From Chryseomicrobium aureum (GTDB lineage: Bacteria; Bacillota; Bacilli; Bacillales_A; Planococcaceae): a stretch of 64,000 nt of DNA. The stretch covers positions 124,001 to 188,000 of the forward strand of contig NZ_JAFBFG010000002.1 of the NCBI RefSeq assembly GCF_016909155.1. The letters run 5' to 3'. Position numbers and translations under genes: made by a program. This document shows positions 61,978 through 64,000 of this stretch, in pieces (the first letter of the stretch is position 1; each line of letters begins with the position of its first letter). The notes under the pieces are model-generated. The model made no database searches and had not been told where the DNA came from. It was given only the letters and a program-made list of their open reading frames with translations.

Positions 61978-63006
61978 TTACCATCTAGCACTATGCTCTT
62001 CCACACACCCCAACATATGCGAAATCACTAACTTACCGTAGCCCTCTAGATAAATTGTGCCTTTAAAATAGCCAAACAGTTGATGGACCTCTGAATACAC
62101 AAGCTTTGCATCCGTTCTAGCCACTCGCTCATGAAAGGGAATAAACGTTAGATTTACATCCGAAGAAAATTTCGTTCTCAGCGTCCAAGGCTTCTTGAAA
62201 TCCTCGCGATCATATCCGAACAACACATCTTCACTGATTTTGTAAAGCTTGCCATCAACAATGACAGCATTTTCCGTCATGCCTGTGCCATCTGTCCATT
62301 TGCCACCAAAATTTAACCCGACGCGACGCGAACCGATACGCTGTGAGGCGAATCCCCAGTTCCAAGTCGCTTCGCGTGGCCACATACCCCGCCCGTAATC
62401 GAGCACAGCAAAATTCTCTTGTGCATCAAAGGAATACTCGTATCCACCATGGTGCACAGAACCTTCTACCGGTAGCGTATGATGCTTCGCAGTGAATTGG
62501 AAATGGTTTCGGTCCCAAGGGATGACGACGTTTAATGACTCCTGATTTTCGGGGTGCGTTATTTTTAAGCTGGCATGCAGAGGCTCACCGTCGAAGTCTG
62601 GAATATGAACATTCAACAATGTGTAACCTTCCTGATGGCCTACAAAACGCAATGTCATTTCTTTCGACTCCGCGCTCACTGTATCCAGAACGCCGGGTGC
62701 CATTTTTACACCACGTCCAAGTGGGAGTGTAACTGTTTTTTCAATGAGCTGCTGGGAATCGTAGTGAAACATATAGACAAAGCAAACAGCAGCGTAGTCC
62801 ATATGACTGATGGTGGCGGAAAATAAAATTTCCTCACCAAATACACACCAATAATTCCACTTTTTCTTGCGCAAATAGTTTCCGCTCAAGTTGCTTTCGA
62901 TGAGCGGGCTTTTTGCATACCCAATCGCTAGCGGATTTAATTGGCCCTTTGCATCACAAAGTTGTACAGGCTGCTCTAAAAGTCTTTCACTATGTTGATT
63001 TCCCAT
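61978..63006 (-). CDS. DUF2804 family protein
   Basis: 342 residues matching DUF2804: an N-terminal LCDAKGQLNPLAIGYAKSPL, KKWNYWCVFGEEILFSATIS, and DYGRGMWPREATWNWGFASQ, then a second beta-rich half. The family looks like a lipocalin-like tandem beta-barrel related to tocopherol-cyclase/svf1-type proteins (weak recollection); function unknown. ATG at 63006 has GAGG 8 nt upstream; the frame begins at 63015. Single gene followed by module C. Confidence 0.82.
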   Translation of the reverse strand: MGNQHSERLLEQPVQLCDAKGQLNPLAIGYAKSPLIESNLSGNYLRKKKWNYWCVFGEEILFSATISHMDYAAVCFVYMFHYDSQQLIEKTVTLPLGRGVKMAPGVLDTVSAESKEMTLRFVGHQEGYTLLNVHIPDFDGEPLHASLKITHPENQESLNVVIPWDRNHFQFTAKHHTLPVEGSVHHGGYEYSFDAQENFAVLDYGRGMWPREATWNWGFASQRIGSRRVGLNFGGKWTDGTGMTENAVIVDGKLYKISEDVLFGYDREDFKKPWTLRTKFSSDVNLTFIPFHERVARTDAKLVYSEVHQLFGYFKGTIYLEGYGKLVISHMLGCVEEHSARW

Positions 63007-63076
63007 GGCAGTCACCTCGAGTATAGTCTACGCTAACTGTAAAATAGTTCCATCTACTCTAGCTGTGTCAAAGGTG

Positions 63077-63922
63077 TTAATTGTTGTACCAAAGTGTAGC
63101 CAGTGTACCTTGCCCAGCGTGAACAGCTAAGACCGTACTGATATCCCCAACAATGATTTCGCTAGTGGGGGCGACCTCTTTTAAGGAAGCCTCGAATTCT
63201 CGCGCTTCTGCTTCAGAGTTCCCGTGCATCAAGTAAATGCGTTTAATTGGTTGTTTTGCATATGCTGCTCCTACTTTATCAAGAAGCGACTGCTTTGCCT
63301 TTTTCATCGAACGAACTTTTTCTCCTTCGTTCAACTTTCCATTCGGCGCGATATGGATGATTGGTTTGATTTTCAGAAGGCTTCCGAGATAGAACTGCGC
63401 ACTGCTCAAGCGACCACCGCGATACAGTTGATCCAAGCTTCCGATCAAGATATAGTTTTCAAAATCTTTTACGCGTGTGCGAAGGGCATCTGCAATCTCC
63501 TCTGCTGAATGGCCTTGCTCTTGTAAATCAAGCCCGTGCTCAAGAAGTTCTGTAATACCTGCAGAAAGAGAGTGAGAATCCACAAGGTGGATATCGACTT
63601 CTGCAATTTCAGCGCCACTTCTCGAAGATGCGATTGTTCCGCTTAATTCGTTCGCCAAGTGTACAGAAATGATGGCATCATACTTTTCATTCAAGGCTTC
63701 ATACAATTTTGCGAATTCACCTGCAGGAGGCTGAGACGTCTTTGCTTTTTCTTTATCACTCGCTAAACGACTGTAGACTTCCGATTTAGTGATTGTCACT
63801 TCATCAAGATACGTTTCGTTATCAAAATGAATGGCCAGAGGAACGATATGAACGTCTGGGTGATTCTTTACTCTTTCAGAAGGAAAAACACTGCTATCTG
63901 TAACCCATGCAATTTTGGTCAT
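63077..63922 (-). CDS. DegV family fatty-acid-binding protein
   Basis: 281 residues. DegV layout: IAWVTDSSVFPSERV, the fatty-acid head-group loop KTSQPPAGEF, ISVHLANELSGTIASSR, and GSLDQLYRGGRLSSAQFYLG. DegV/FakB proteins bind a fatty acid and present it to the kinase FakA; fakA is not in the window. AAGGAAG RBS. Upstream 63923-64000 is the promoter side, with a TATACT -10-like hexamer near 63965. Confidence 0.92.
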   Translation of the reverse strand: MTKIAWVTDSSVFPSERVKNHPDVHIVPLAIHFDNETYLDEVTITKSEVYSRLASDKEKAKTSQPPAGEFAKLYEALNEKYDAIISVHLANELSGTIASSRSGAEIAEVDIHLVDSHSLSAGITELLEHGLDLQEQGHSAEEIADALRTRVKDFENYILIGSLDQLYRGGRLSSAQFYLGSLLKIKPIIHIAPNGKLNEGEKVRSMKKAKQSLLDKVGAAYAKQPIKRIYLMHGNSEAEAREFEASLKEVAPTSEIIVGDISTVLAVHAGQGTLATLWYNN

Positions 63923-64000
63923 CGTATGTGGACACTTCCTTTAATAGTATTCTTTGAATAATAAGTATAGCATGATATGAAGGTGAATAAATCAAAAGTT

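Overview
The window reads as a chromosomal segment of a low-to-moderate G+C Gram-positive of the Bacillales, most likely the Planococcaceae (Planococcus/Sporosarcina/Chryseomicrobium relatives). This rests on a glpP-glpF-glpK operon with a GlpP-type leader hairpin, near-perfect CcpA cre sites, SigB-type promoters before YflT-type stress proteins, a monothiol bacilliredoxin, DUF3243/DUF4385/YusW-like small proteins and an AHL-lactonase-like enzyme. No rRNA, tRNA, CRISPR, phage or transposase gene is visible. Genus is inference; no marker gene is present.

Layout. 1-2.3 kb: glycerol uptake (glpPFK, reverse). 2.4-5.6 kb: exporters (MFS, AEC, EamA). 5.7-10.5 kb: LacI regulator followed by lactonase, iron alcohol dehydrogenase and succinate-semialdehyde dehydrogenase, which together look like a gamma-butyrolactone/gamma-hydroxybutyrate route into succinate. 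12-16.9 kb: Fur-boxed divergent ferredoxin-NADP reductase and a four-gene siderophore ABC importer. 17-21 kb: nucleoside transporter and a three-gene betaine/choline-type ABC importer. 21-28.5 kb: acetamidase-like enzyme, methyltransferase, PepF, carotenoid-desaturase-like oxidoreductase, and a secreted TIM-barrel-like protein behind a c-di-GMP-I riboswitch. 28.8-41.2 kb: a stress neighbourhood in which six transcription units carry SigB-like promoters, mixed with UbiB kinase, an RsbR paralogue, bacilliredoxin, a rhodanese lipoprotein and topB. 41.3-49 kb: DUF1028, gamma-glutamyl hydrolase, flavin reductase, VTT membrane protein, and an aldehyde dehydrogenase plus saccharopine-dehydrogenase-like pair that could oxidise lysine to aminoadipate. 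49-64 kb: beta-propeller protein, split ThrE exporter, degenerate-GGDEF/EAL protein, a heterodimeric ABC exporter whose first gene has an in-frame TAG, two-domain GNAT, GDPD, DUF2804 and DegV.

The most unusual layer is intergenic. A family of modular palindromic elements (called here modules A, B and C) sits directly behind stop codons at about a dozen places; in three genes the element's own TAG is the stop codon, and one copy of module B lies inside a module C. Separately, three arrays have an exact 21-bp period but use different unit sequences (11.8, 18.4 and 61.5 kb). These are the best candidates for something undescribed.

Regulatory links seen in sequence: four CcpA cre sites (glpF, lactone operon, nupC, aldehyde dehydrogenase), two Fur boxes, one c-di-GMP riboswitch with a predicted Shine-Dalgarno-masking helix, and an EAL phosphodiesterase at 53-55 kb that could affect the riboswitch ligand.
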